Shown piece by piece: positions 28,816-35,551 of a DNA stretch of 35,551 nt. How positions within the stretch are numbered: position 1 is the first letter of the stretch; each line of letters starts with the position of its first letter. The notes beneath the pieces were generated by a model. The model made no database searches. It was not told the DNA's origin and worked only from the letters and a program-made list of their open reading frames with translations. A program made the position numbers and the translations under genes. Source of the stretch: Minisyncoccota bacterium (GTDB lineage: Bacteria; Patescibacteriota; Minisyncoccia; Minisyncoccales; CG1-02-41-26); assembly GCA_028712605.1 (NCBI GenBank), contig JAQTPV010000003.1:1-35551 (forward strand), in the 5' to 3' direction.

Positions 28816-30546
28816 TTACATTCCTTCCTCCATCATACCTACAATTTCCTCAAAAGAAGTTTCGCCTTGCAATACTTTGATCACCCCTTCCTCTTCCATG
28901 GTAACCATGCCCTGCGTTCTCCCCTCTTGGAAAATAGCTTGTTCTGAAGGATTGGTATTGATAATTTTGCCCAAATCAGGGGTCATCTTAATCATTTCAA
29001 AAATCCCCTTCCGGCCAGCGTAGCCTTTCATATTGCATTTTTTACAGCCCTTAGCCTGATATATGGTAATAGGTTCTTTCAAATTCAATTGCGCCTGAAC
29101 TTCCTTGGGAAGGCCCCTGTATTTCTCCACAAGATATCGTTTAGTCTGCCCCTCGGCTCTAATGGGAACCTTGCATTCAGTACATAAAACCCTCACTAAC
29201 CTTTGGGCAATAGCCAAACTCAAAGCACCAGGCAATAAAAACGGTTTAACACCCATATCAACCAAACGGGGAATGACCCCTGGCGCATTATTGGTATGCA
29301 AAGTACTTAAAACTAAATGCCCGGTCAGGGCTGCCTGAACGGCTAGGCCCGCAGTTTCCTCATCTCTAATCTCACCCACCATGATGATATCGGGGTCCTG
29401 TCGCAGAATTTGCCGCAACCCCCTGCCAAATGTGTAGTTAATCTCTGGTTTTACTTGCGACTGATTCACTCCCTCCATAAAATATTCAACTGGATCTTCT
29501 AAGGTTACAATGTTCACCCCGTCATTATTAAGCAACTTCATGATTGAATACAAGGTAGTCGTTTTACCAGACCCCGTTGGACCCGACACAATAATCATGC
29601 CAAATGTTGATTGAATAGATTCTTGCAACTCTTTTTCATCACGACCCCCCAACCCTAAATCCTCTAAGGTTTTTAAACCTTGCAATGGGTCTAAAATACG
29701 AACTACCACTTTTTCACCTAAAGTGGTTGGAAAGGTAGAAACCCTAAAATCAATCCGCTTATCGCCAAATTGGGCTGAAAAACGCCCATCCTGAGGGAAA
29801 CGGGTTTCATCAATCTTTAAGCCGCTTAAAATCTTGACCCGCGCCACAATGGCCGGATGTATTTTTAATGGCAAAACCAAGGAGGGGTACAAAACGCCAT
29901 CCAATCTAAAGCGCACCTTGGAGTTGGTTCTGGTTGGCTCAATATGGATATCCGAGGCCTCGCCCTCAACAGCCTGACGCAACATCACGGCTACCATTTT
30001 AATTGTCGGGGCGTCCTCAACTAACCTTTCCAGGTTTTGCCGATCGCCACCAACGCCAGCCTCATCTTTTAGTTCACCTTCTAAATCCGCTAAAACATTC
30101 TCAACCTCCTTTTCGGAGGCAAGATATTTATTCAAATACTTCTGAAAATTAGACTGGCTAATTAAAAAAATACTGGGTGAAAATTTATTCTGCCGGGCTA
30201 AAAACTTCAAAGCCTCTTGCGCCTCAGCGTTTTCCGGATAAACCATACCTACCTCTATCTTTCGTTTATCCCGATCAACCGACAAGGGTACCATCTTATA
30301 AAACTCTACCGATTCCTTGGGAATCAAGGCTAAAACCTCTAAGGGCGTATCTTCGGCAATCTGATCTTTAAGAGGGATATCTAAAACCTCACTCTTTAAT
30401 TTAAAAAGATCCTCTTCAGGGATAATCTTTTTTTCTATTAAAATCTCCTCCAAAGGCCTAGCTGATTTCACCCCCTCCTCCTGCAACTCAGCCAACTGCT
30501 TTGAAGAAATAATTTTCTTTTTTATTAAAGCCTGGCTTAAATCCAT
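28816..30546 (-). CDS. pilB: Type IV pilus extension ATPase PilB
   Basis: 576 residues. N-terminal MshEN/GspE-N domain (1-150: KQLAELQEEG ... ALIPKESVEFYKMVPLS), then the ATPase: EASDIHIEPT, VRFRLDGVLY, FPQDGRF, Walker A GPTGSGKTT (322-330), TLEDPVEYFMEGVNQSQV, LRQDPDIIMVGEIRDEETA, and TGHLVLSTLHTN. The four zinc-binding cysteines are C455 and C458 (CTEC) and C501 and C504 (CKKC), typical of PilB/GspE. It polymerises pilins at the inner membrane with PilC. It begins 17 bases after the PKD-protein stop. Confidence 0.96.
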   Translation of the reverse strand: MDLSQALIKKKIISSKQLAELQEEGVKSARPLEEILIEKKIIPEEDLFKLKSEVLDIPLKDQIAEDTPLEVLALIPKESVEFYKMVPLSVDRDKRKIEVGMVYPENAEAQEALKFLARQNKFSPSIFLISQSNFQKYLNKYLASEKEVENVLADLEGELKDEAGVGGDRQNLERLVEDAPTIKMVAVMLRQAVEGEASDIHIEPTRTNSKVRFRLDGVLYPSLVLPLKIHPAIVARVKILSGLKIDETRFPQDGRFSAQFGDKRIDFRVSTFPTTLGEKVVVRILDPLQGLKTLEDLGLGGRDEKELQESIQSTFGMIIVSGPTGSGKTTTLYSIMKLLNNDGVNIVTLEDPVEYFMEGVNQSQVKPEINYTFGRGLRQILRQDPDIIMVGEIRDEETAGLAVQAALTGHLVLSTLHTNNAPGVIPRLVDMGVKPFLLPGALSLAIAQRLVRVLCTECKVPIRAEGQTKRYLVEKYRGLPKEVQAQLNLKEPITIYQAKGCKKCNMKGYAGRKGIFEMIKMTPDLGKIINTNPSEQAIFQEGRTQGMVTMEEEGVIKVLQGETSFEEIVGMMEEGM

Positions 30547-30563
30547 ATGATATAAAAACCCGC

Positions 30564-31448
30564 CTAATAAGGCATGAACGGATTGTCCCTGCCAATATCT
30601 TCTTTTTTAGGAGGTGCAATGTTTTCAAAAGGCGAAAGGTCGTGAAGGCCCAATAAGGAATAAACCACACAGGTGTCCTGTCTACCTTTTGCATCAAAAA
30701 CAGTCACCTTGGGGACATAGAGCCCTGCTTCTTTATAGACATAGGATGGATTTCTTTCTTCAGACATAGCACCATCACCAAAGTCCCATCTGTACTTCAA
30801 TTGATCAGTGCTGTTTTCAATATTCACAGAAAAGATAAAGGTGGAATCTTTCTGGGTAGTGCCTTCCTTGGCACTGACGTCACAAGAAGAAATTTTAAAT
30901 GGGGCACTGAAATCTCCAACCACTACTTCTGTATAGGCGCTTGCCTTTCTTGATTCAGTAACCTCCTGACCGCCCTTATAATAAGTAACCTTACCTTCCA
31001 CCTCTACCATCGCCCGATATGTACCGGCTTTTTCATAACTGCAGGTATTTTCAGCTACCATCTTTTTCTGGGCCGTAACTGAATTAGCCTTATCGGCCGA
31101 TGGGAAATCAAACTTCCCATCGTTATTACAATCAAAACGATAAACAAACTGTCCCTCAATAGGGCCCGCAATATTAGCAGTTAAACTCACCTTAGTGTTG
31201 GGCGAAGTGATAGCTGGGGTAGCCTCCAGTGTTACTTGCATTTCCGGTAGAGTAACCTTAAGGGGCTCCCTTAGCACATTCCAATTGATCTCCACGCTCT
31301 GGAGTGGCTGGGACATTTTTTCAACGGCTGGTAGGGCGAAAAATTTAGCATCAAAAAATATTTTGCTTATAAGAATAATCAAAAGAATTAATCCTAAAAC
31401 AACTAATAAATATTTAAAGGCTTTATCGCCATTGAGTTGAACGGGCAT
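30564..31448 (-). CDS. Membrane-anchored PKD-domain protein in the PilP position
   Basis: 294 residues. A short cytoplasmic N-terminus (MPVQLNGDKA), one membrane helix (11-32), then an extracellular part with two Ig-like PKD-type units: about 70-178 (YRFDCNNDGKFDF ... CSYEKAGTYRAMVEV) and about 186-262 (YRWDFGDGAMSEERNPSYVYKEAGLYVPKVTV). Each carries a cysteine pair. It ends with a proline-rich tail GRDNPFMPY that resembles the RDPFxP motif of PilP lipoproteins. Gene order pilM, pilN, pilO, this gene, pilB puts it exactly where pilP (and then pilQ) lies in diderms. No secretin is present. I infer a surface adaptor guiding the pilus through a wall without an outer membrane. Confidence 0.8.
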   Translation of the reverse strand: MPVQLNGDKAFKYLLVVLGLILLIILISKIFFDAKFFALPAVEKMSQPLQSVEINWNVLREPLKVTLPEMQVTLEATPAITSPNTKVSLTANIAGPIEGQFVYRFDCNNDGKFDFPSADKANSVTAQKKMVAENTCSYEKAGTYRAMVEVEGKVTYYKGGQEVTESRKASAYTEVVVGDFSAPFKISSCDVSAKEGTTQKDSTFIFSVNIENSTDQLKYRWDFGDGAMSEERNPSYVYKEAGLYVPKVTVFDAKGRQDTCVVYSLLGLHDLSPFENIAPPKKEDIGRDNPFMPY

Positions 31449-31459
31449 AGGCTAAAAAA

Positions 31460-31984
31460 TTAATAAGAATATGTTTTGATAATCAAAGTAAACGTCGTCA
31501 TATTCATTTGCGTGGGCTCAACAGTGAAAGACAGCTGTTTGACGTCAAACACCCTAGCTGATTTTTCTACGGTCTTCAAAAAGTTCTCAAAAGAATTTAA
31601 AGGACCCATAACCACCAAGGAAACGGAAGCAATCTTAATATTAGGATTCTCGCCGCTTGCGCCTTCGTTACTAACTGCCACACCACCCAATAAAAGCCCG
31701 CTATCGGAAGCAGTTTTTTGAAAATAAGTTAAAAGGTCGGGGGAAAATGGTTCTTGGGGTATGGCCGAATTAATCTTATCTAAAACTACCCGGTAATCCA
31801 CTAAGTTGTTTTTCAATATTCTTAAGGCAGCGTAATAGTCGTTTTTATCTTTAATATCAGTTTGTAAATATTGAACCTGCTTCTCGGTCACTAAAAACTT
31901 TTTATATTCAGGAAAAACAAAATAAACAAAAACCAATAAAGCTAAAAAGATTAATATTGGAACAGCAAAAAGCCTTTTTTCCAT
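31460..31984 (-). CDS. pilO: Type IV pilus alignment protein PilO
   Basis: 174 residues. One N-terminal membrane helix (LFAVPILIFLALLVFVYFVF), a coiled coil (YKKFLVTEKQVQYLQTDIKDKNDYYAALRILKNN), then a ferredoxin-like fold beginning IPQEPFSPDLLTYFQKTASDSGLLLGGVAVS and including VVMGPLNSFENFLKTVEKSARVFDVKQLSF. This is the standard PilO architecture; it forms a complex with PilN linking PilM to the outer parts. It sits between pilN and the PKD-protein gene. A 50-base gap separates it from pilN. Confidence 0.88.
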   Translation of the reverse strand: MEKRLFAVPILIFLALLVFVYFVFPEYKKFLVTEKQVQYLQTDIKDKNDYYAALRILKNNLVDYRVVLDKINSAIPQEPFSPDLLTYFQKTASDSGLLLGGVAVSNEGASGENPNIKIASVSLVVMGPLNSFENFLKTVEKSARVFDVKQLSFTVEPTQMNMTTFTLIIKTYSY

Positions 31985-32034
31985 TTTTTTTAGAAACCCG
32001 CTATCCCTGCCATGCTATACCTTAATAGTTTTGG

Positions 32035-32595
32035 CTATTGATTAGCGGAGGTAAAAACATTATCAGCAAGTTCTATGGATAAATTAAAGGAAACGCCGCT
32101 ATCACTCAAAGACACACCGCTTGCGCTAAGTTGCCGCACAGCAGGGTTCTCTCTCAAACTTAGAAGTTGCTCTCCCAAAGTTTTGAAATGGTCAGTCTGA
32201 GCGTCCAGCGATAATGTCACGCGGCCCGCTTCAAACCCTAAATTAACACTTTTCAACCGTACTTTCTTTAGGCAAATGCTTTTTAAAAAATCAAAAACCC
32301 GTGAAGCAAAGTAATGTTTAGACCATAAAGAAGAGAAGTCACCTATTTTTGAAGCAGTCTGAACCAAATCATTTTTCAAATCAAAATTGTCACCGGTATC
32401 TAAGGTCATCAGCTCCTGTTCTGCGGATATCCTTTTTTGATCCCACGAAGGATTCAAATAGGAATTCAGAAAAACAAATGTCCCCAAACTGACCAAAAAT
32501 AGCCCTGCTGACAAAACAACCCATAGATTAACCTTAAAAGGCGTTTCTACTTTAGGTTTAGGGATAATCTTAATAATGGATGGATCCTGTAACAT
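32035..32595 (-). CDS. pilN: Type IV pilus assembly protein PilN
   Basis: 186 residues. A short cytoplasmic N-terminus (MLQDPSIIKIIPKPKVETPFK) where PilN binds PilM, one membrane helix (about 23-45), then a periplasmic-type helical stretch and a ferredoxin-like domain (VRLKSVNLGFEAGRVTLSLDAQTDHFKTLGEQLLSLRENPAVRQLSASGVSL). The INL(L)P motif common to PilN is not obvious; IKIIPKP may replace it. Identity rests on position directly after pilM and before pilO together with the architecture. The C-terminal strand SFNLSIELADNVF fits. Confidence 0.83.
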   Translation of the reverse strand: MLQDPSIIKIIPKPKVETPFKVNLWVVLSAGLFLVSLGTFVFLNSYLNPSWDQKRISAEQELMTLDTGDNFDLKNDLVQTASKIGDFSSLWSKHYFASRVFDFLKSICLKKVRLKSVNLGFEAGRVTLSLDAQTDHFKTLGEQLLSLRENPAVRQLSASGVSLSDSGVSFNLSIELADNVFTSANQ

Positions 32596-32614
32596 AGTTT
32601 TAAAAATTATTGAG

Positions 32615-33676
32615 TTACACTTCTACTCCCATCATGCCTACGCCAATGGCCACGGCGAATGATGGGCCTAATCGCTTTAGTCTTTCCCCTAAGGACTGGG
32701 GAGAGGCCAAAGAGCGAAATGGATCAGCCAGAGAAACATTCTTTTTCAAACGAGAGGATAAATAATCCTTAAGGCCAAACAATGAAGCCATGCCCCCCGA
32801 GATAATAATGTCTTCAATATGTTTAGTCTGCTGACCTTGCGAGAAATCATTACAAATCTTTTCAATTTCTGAAGCAAAAACGTCAATCTTAGCAGATAAA
32901 ACCTTGAAGGCCTCGGCATGATTAGGATCTAAACCATATCTTTTTTTGATGGCTTCGGCTTCATTAAAATTAACCTTCAAAACTGTGCTTAATTCGTCAG
33001 TTAAGGCGCTGCCTGAAATATCAAAACTGTGGCTAGTGAGCAAATTGTGACTCTCAACAATGCTAATCGTGGTGCTTTGCCACCCAAAATCAATTAAGCA
33101 AACTGGCTGAGAAAACTTACTTGATGCAGTAACTGATCTAATTAAGCCGAAAACTTCAGCCTCTAATCCTTTAATTTCAAATCCGCAAATTTCAGCCACC
33201 CTTTGATAGCTTAAGAGAACTTTTTTAGGCACTGCCACTAATAATACCTTAAGCCGAACAGCCGGCAATCTTTCCTCTTTTTCAATGATTTGCCAATCAA
33301 AACTAACTTCGGATAAGGGGATAGGAATATGATGTCTAGCCTCAAACTCAATGGCATTAGGAATTTCTGCTTCACTCATCGGCGGCAGGGTAAACGTAGT
33401 AAAGAATGTGGAAAAGTCAGGGATAGCAAAAGCTACTTTTTGTTGTTTAATATTTACCTTTCGTAAAATCCCTTTCAAAACTCCAGCCACCCGATCAGCC
33501 AACAATAGCCCTTCTTCAGAATGGAAAGCTTTTAGGGATGACTCGCCTTGAGGTAACTGAAACTCTACGTAATTTTCTAATTTTTTCTTGGAGCCTCTAG
33601 AAGAGAGCTCCACCATCTTAATAGACGCCACCCCCACATCAATGCCTAAAGCCGCTTTCTGAAATAAAGAAACCAT
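32615..33676 (-). CDS. pilM: Type IV pilus actin-like assembly protein PilM
   Basis: 353 residues. Actin/FtsA-like ATP-binding fold: ALGIDVGVASIKMVELS (phosphate 1 motif), VAFAIPDFSTFFTTFTLPPMSEAEIPNAIEFEARHHIPIPLSEVSFDWQII (typical PilM), CLIDFGWQSTTISIVESHNLLTSHSFDISGSALTDEL (phosphate 2), and IIISGGMASLFGLKDYLSSRL (adenosine motif). It is a cytoplasmic ring component binding the PilN tail. First gene of the pilus locus, diverging from comF. A TATAAT lies 4 bases before the ATG and there is no Shine-Dalgarno, so the transcript is probably leaderless. Confidence 0.95.
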   Translation of the reverse strand: MVSLFQKAALGIDVGVASIKMVELSSRGSKKKLENYVEFQLPQGESSLKAFHSEEGLLLADRVAGVLKGILRKVNIKQQKVAFAIPDFSTFFTTFTLPPMSEAEIPNAIEFEARHHIPIPLSEVSFDWQIIEKEERLPAVRLKVLLVAVPKKVLLSYQRVAEICGFEIKGLEAEVFGLIRSVTASSKFSQPVCLIDFGWQSTTISIVESHNLLTSHSFDISGSALTDELSTVLKVNFNEAEAIKKRYGLDPNHAEAFKVLSAKIDVFASEIEKICNDFSQGQQTKHIEDIIISGGMASLFGLKDYLSSRLKKNVSLADPFRSLASPQSLGERLKRLGPSFAVAIGVGMMGVEV

Positions 33677-33680
33677 AATT

Positions 33681-33686
33681 ATTATA
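33681..33686 (-). promoter_or_regulatory. -10 box of pilM
   Basis: Perfect TATAAT on the minus strand, 4 bases before the ATG at 33676; the -35 region is only A/T-rich. It partly overlaps the inverted repeat at 33685-33703. Confidence 0.5.
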
Positions 33687-33703
33687 TCACTTTATTAGTG
33701 ATA
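33685..33703. promoter_or_regulatory. Inverted repeat (candidate operator) between pilM and comF
   Basis: TATCACT and AGTGATA separated by 5 bases (perfect 7-base arms) in the 49-base region between the divergent genes. It overlaps the pilM -10 and lies in the -35 zone of comF, so a bound regulator could affect both. Confidence 0.5.
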
Positions 33704-33713
33704 AAAAAATGTG

Positions 33714-33719
33714 TAAGAT
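33714..33719 (+). promoter_or_regulatory. -10 box of comF
   Basis: TAAGAT followed by exactly 6 bases and then the comF ATG, placing +1 on the start codon. No Shine-Dalgarno and a weak -35. Confidence 0.42.
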
Positions 33720-33725
33720 TGAATA

Positions 33726-34457
33726 ATGAATTTACTAAAAAAATGTAAGGAAAAAATCGTTGAAACGCTTTTCCCTGCTTGGTGCTTAAACTGCCACAAA
33801 GAAGGAATGGCACTTTGCTCTGATTGTCTAAGCTTAATTGAAATTAATCCTTGGCAACACTGCCCCTTCTGCCCAAAGCCCAAAAGAGTAATCAATAAAG
33901 GTAAATGCGGCAGCCATCAACATTTTGCTTTAGATGGTCTTTTTTCCGCTGTTTCGTATCAAGACCCATTAGTTAAAAAAATTATTCGGGCATTCAAATA
34001 TCAGCCCTTCTTGAAAAATTTAGATCAACAACTTATTCAAATCATTTTAGCACATTTTCAAATAAGCGAAAACAAAATACTTTTCCACAGTCAAGATAAT
34101 AGTTGTTTAATCGCAATACCGATTTCTAAATCAAAACTAAAGAGGCGAGGATATAATCAATCCAGCCTTCTAGCTAAAGGGCTTAGCACTTTTTATCAAA
34201 TCCCTATCTTGGAAAACATACTTATCAAAACGAAAGAAACAAAATCCCAAGTTAGTCTAAGTAAAGAGGAGAGAAAAGAAAATTTGGCTGGCGCTTTTTC
34301 AATCACCAGTTCAGAAATAATCAAAAATAAAATCATCTTTTTAGTAGATGATGTTTTTACCACTGGCGCCACCATGGAAGAAGCAGCTAAAACCTTGAAA
34401 AGGGCTGGCGCTAAAAAAGTGTTTGGCATCGCCGTCGCCCGGGAGGGCTTAAATTAA
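33726..34457 (+). CDS. comF: ComF-family phosphoribosyltransferase-like competence protein
   Basis: 243 residues. The N-terminal zinc region CLNCHKEGMALCSDC ... CPFC (C20, C23, C31, C34, C46, C49), then GLFSAVSYQDPLVKKIIRAFKYQPF (ComF signature), IAIPISKSKLKRRGYNQSSLLAKGL, and the PRPP-binding loop IIFLVDDVFTTGATMEEAAKTLKRAGAKKV. ComF proteins act in uptake or processing of transforming DNA; the exact reaction is unresolved, though the PRTase loop is intact. It diverges from pilM, the first gene of the type IV pilus locus, which fits a shared role in DNA uptake. No Shine-Dalgarno. Confidence 0.94.
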   Translation: MNLLKKCKEKIVETLFPAWCLNCHKEGMALCSDCLSLIEINPWQHCPFCPKPKRVINKGKCGSHQHFALDGLFSAVSYQDPLVKKIIRAFKYQPFLKNLDQQLIQIILAHFQISENKILFHSQDNSCLIAIPISKSKLKRRGYNQSSLLAKGLSTFYQIPILENILIKTKETKSQVSLSKEERKENLAGAFSITSSEIIKNKIIFLVDDVFTTGATMEEAAKTLKRAGAKKVFGIAVAREGLN

Positions 34458-34478
34458 AATCCAAATTGCCAATATTTA

Positions 34479-34868
34479 TTAGGTAGTCTTATCAAAAGCC
34501 CTGTAAAACTTAATTAAATTCTCAATTTCTTTTTTCTCGTTATAGCCTGTGGCTTTTTGTCGTTTCTTCTCTAACTCCTCCAAGCGCTTCTTGTAATCAA
34601 TCTTGGAGATATAGTTTCCTGGCTCGCCGAAAATCTCTTGAAGCATCTTTTTGCGGTGCTCTCTGTCAACAGGATTATAAAAACCATCAATCTTGGACGG
34701 CATTCTTTCAGCCCTTAACCTTAAGCTTTCCTTGGACATATAGGCAGCTGTACCCCAAAAGCTTTTCTCTTCTGGTTCTACAGCTGGAGCTGACGCTGGC
34801 TTTGACGCCTGCTTAGACGAGTTGTTTGCAGGGCTTAACGATTTAATAATAAAATCAACAATCCCCAT
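34479..34868 (-). CDS. Uncharacterised small charged protein
   Basis: 129 residues; not recognised. N-terminal MGIVDFIIKSLSP (short amphipathic stretch), a low-complexity S/A/P/K linker (about 14-34), then a helical charged region: KSFWGTAAYMSKESLRLRAERMPSKIDGFYNPVDREHRKKMLQEIFGEPGNYISKIDYKKRLEELEKKRQKATGYNEKKEIENLIKF in pieces, with strong coiled-coil character at the end. No cysteine, no signal peptide, no membrane helix. It lies 3 bases downstream of ileS on the same strand, so probably co-transcribed with it, and converges with comF 21 bases away. Proteins with this linker-helix plan are common as lineage-specific hypotheticals. Function unknown. Confidence 0.7.
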   Translation of the reverse strand: MGIVDFIIKSLSPANNSSKQASKPASAPAVEPEEKSFWGTAAYMSKESLRLRAERMPSKIDGFYNPVDREHRKKMLQEIFGEPGNYISKIDYKKRLEELEKKRQKATGYNEKKEIENLIKFYRAFDKTT

Positions 34869-34871
34869 AAG

Positions 34872-35551
34872 TTAAACTCTAATAATGCCCAACCAAAGAT
34901 TAGAATTATCAATTTTAATCTCTTTGCTCGCTAAAAATTCTCCTTGCTGGCTGTCATTTTCCAGTAATTTTCGGGACTTAGTAGTTTCTAAAATCTGTTT
35001 TTGGTTTTTAGATAAAATTTGATTAACTTCATCAGCGGCCGAATAATGAATATCTATTTTATCAGCGGGCTTAAGCCCTGCTTTCTTTCTTAAATCCTGA
35101 ATGTGTCTGATAACTTCTCGCAATTGCCCTTCTTCTTTCAATTCATCAGTCATGGTGATATCTAACTCCACACCATCTTTCATGCTTTCATCAATCAAAA
35201 TCTCTTTAGCATTAACCTCGTCTTGGATTAGCCTCAAAAGCTCTGCCTGATTCTTGGTTCGTATCTTTAAAGCCGTTATCGGCTGTCTAACTCCCACTCC
35301 AAGCTCTGCCCTTTTTGCTAAGGCCGAAGAAACAATAGCGCGAGTTGCTGTCATTTGATTTTCCAACTCATCAGCAATAACTTTTTTATTGGCCTTAGGC
35401 CAATCACATAAATGCACTGACTCGGGGTCACCCTCTCTTTTCAGTTCCTGGTACATCGTTTCAGCTAAAAATGGCATCAGCGGGGCGATTAATGTAGCTA
35501 AAGTGGAAAGTACGCTATGTAACGTTTGTTCTGTTGCTTGCTTTTCTTGAT
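34872..35551 (-). CDS. ileS: Isoleucyl-tRNA synthetase, C-terminal part (5' end beyond the window)
   Basis: About 226 residues visible, frame open to the right edge. The segment ATLIAPLMPFLAETMYQEL belongs to the anticodon-binding helical domain of class Ia synthetases; VHLCDWPKANKKVIADELENQMTATRAIVSSALAKRAELGVGVRQPI and the tail ELKEEGQLREVIRHIQDLRKKAGLKPADKIDI match the long C-terminal region of eukaryote-like (type 2) IleRS, which tends to confer resistance to pseudomonic acid. There is no zinc-finger tail as in the E. coli type. The catalytic HIGH and KMSKS motifs are outside the window. A valyl enzyme is less likely because of the DUF5915-like end. Confidence 0.88.
   Translation of the reverse strand, partial: QEKQATEQTLHSVLSTLATLIAPLMPFLAETMYQELKREGDPESVHLCDWPKANKKVIADELENQMTATRAIVSSALAKRAELGVGVRQPITALKIRTKNQAELLRLIQDEVNAKEILIDESMKDGVELDITMTDELKEEGQLREVIRHIQDLRKKAGLKPADKIDIHYSAADEVNQILSKNQKQILETTKSRKLLENDSQQGEFLASKEIKIDNSNLWLGIIRV

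Overview
The window reads as chromosome from a reduced-genome bacterium, most likely of the Candidate Phyla Radiation (Patescibacteria, Parcubacteria-like). This is inferred from: short, tightly packed genes with almost no Shine-Dalgarno sequences; a complete inner-membrane type IV pilus set whose secretin side is replaced by a PKD-domain protein; an isoleucyl-tRNA synthetase with a large appended C-terminal domain; an Elp3 protein; and several families shared with archaea (presenilin-type protease, HUMPS-family decarboxylase/synthases). No 16S rRNA or other decisive marker is present. Nearly all genes are on the minus strand; only elp3, a slipin gene and comF are on the plus strand.

Layout. 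1-4412: a minus-strand run (LOG-like protein, EF-Tu-domain-like basic protein, MgtC-like protein, amino-acid permease, P-type ATPase cut by the window edge), with an extended -10 promoter at its head. 4498-5319: a J-domain protein with a repeat-built C-terminus. 5413-8088: a translation block. A Trm9-like methyltransferase (minus) and elp3 (plus) diverge from overlapping start codons. The methyltransferase reads at its 3' end into a tRNA-Arg(CCG), followed by a 20-residue hydrophobic small ORF with a perfect Shine-Dalgarno and a terminator. 8098-11817: a richer-G+C cassette with strong Shine-Dalgarno sequences and sigma70-like promoters (xylose-isomerase-like protein, two small ferredoxins, L-fucose isomerase), probably acquired by transfer. 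12012-15048: a slipin, then presenilin-type protease plus two tandem HUMPS paralogues. 15167-20834: cell-envelope and housekeeping genes (L,D-transpeptidase fused to a degenerate carboxypeptidase domain, NIF3/DUF34, rodA, ligA).

20896-33676 is one large type IV pilus locus: pilM, pilN, pilO, a PKD protein, pilB, a lone response-regulator receiver domain, pilT, pilC, four prepilins, prepilin peptidase, then four minor prepilin-like genes. It is split by internal promoters and one strong terminator. comF diverges from pilM across a short region with an inverted repeat, so pilus and DNA-uptake functions sit together. 34479-35551 holds an unknown small protein and the 3' part of ileS.

Best candidates for unusual biology: (i) the Elp3/Trm9-like pair with CATG-overlapping starts, suggesting a eukaryote-like wobble-uridine (mcm5U) route; (ii) a protein gene whose last 15 codons are a tRNA gene; (iii) the tiny hydrophobic ORF behind that tRNA; (iv) the isomerase/ferredoxin cassette, whose xylose-isomerase-like enzyme has an altered metal site; (v) the transpeptidase/pseudo-carboxypeptidase fusion; (vi) the PKD protein in the PilP slot. 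No CRISPR array, insertion sequence, phage gene or rRNA was seen.
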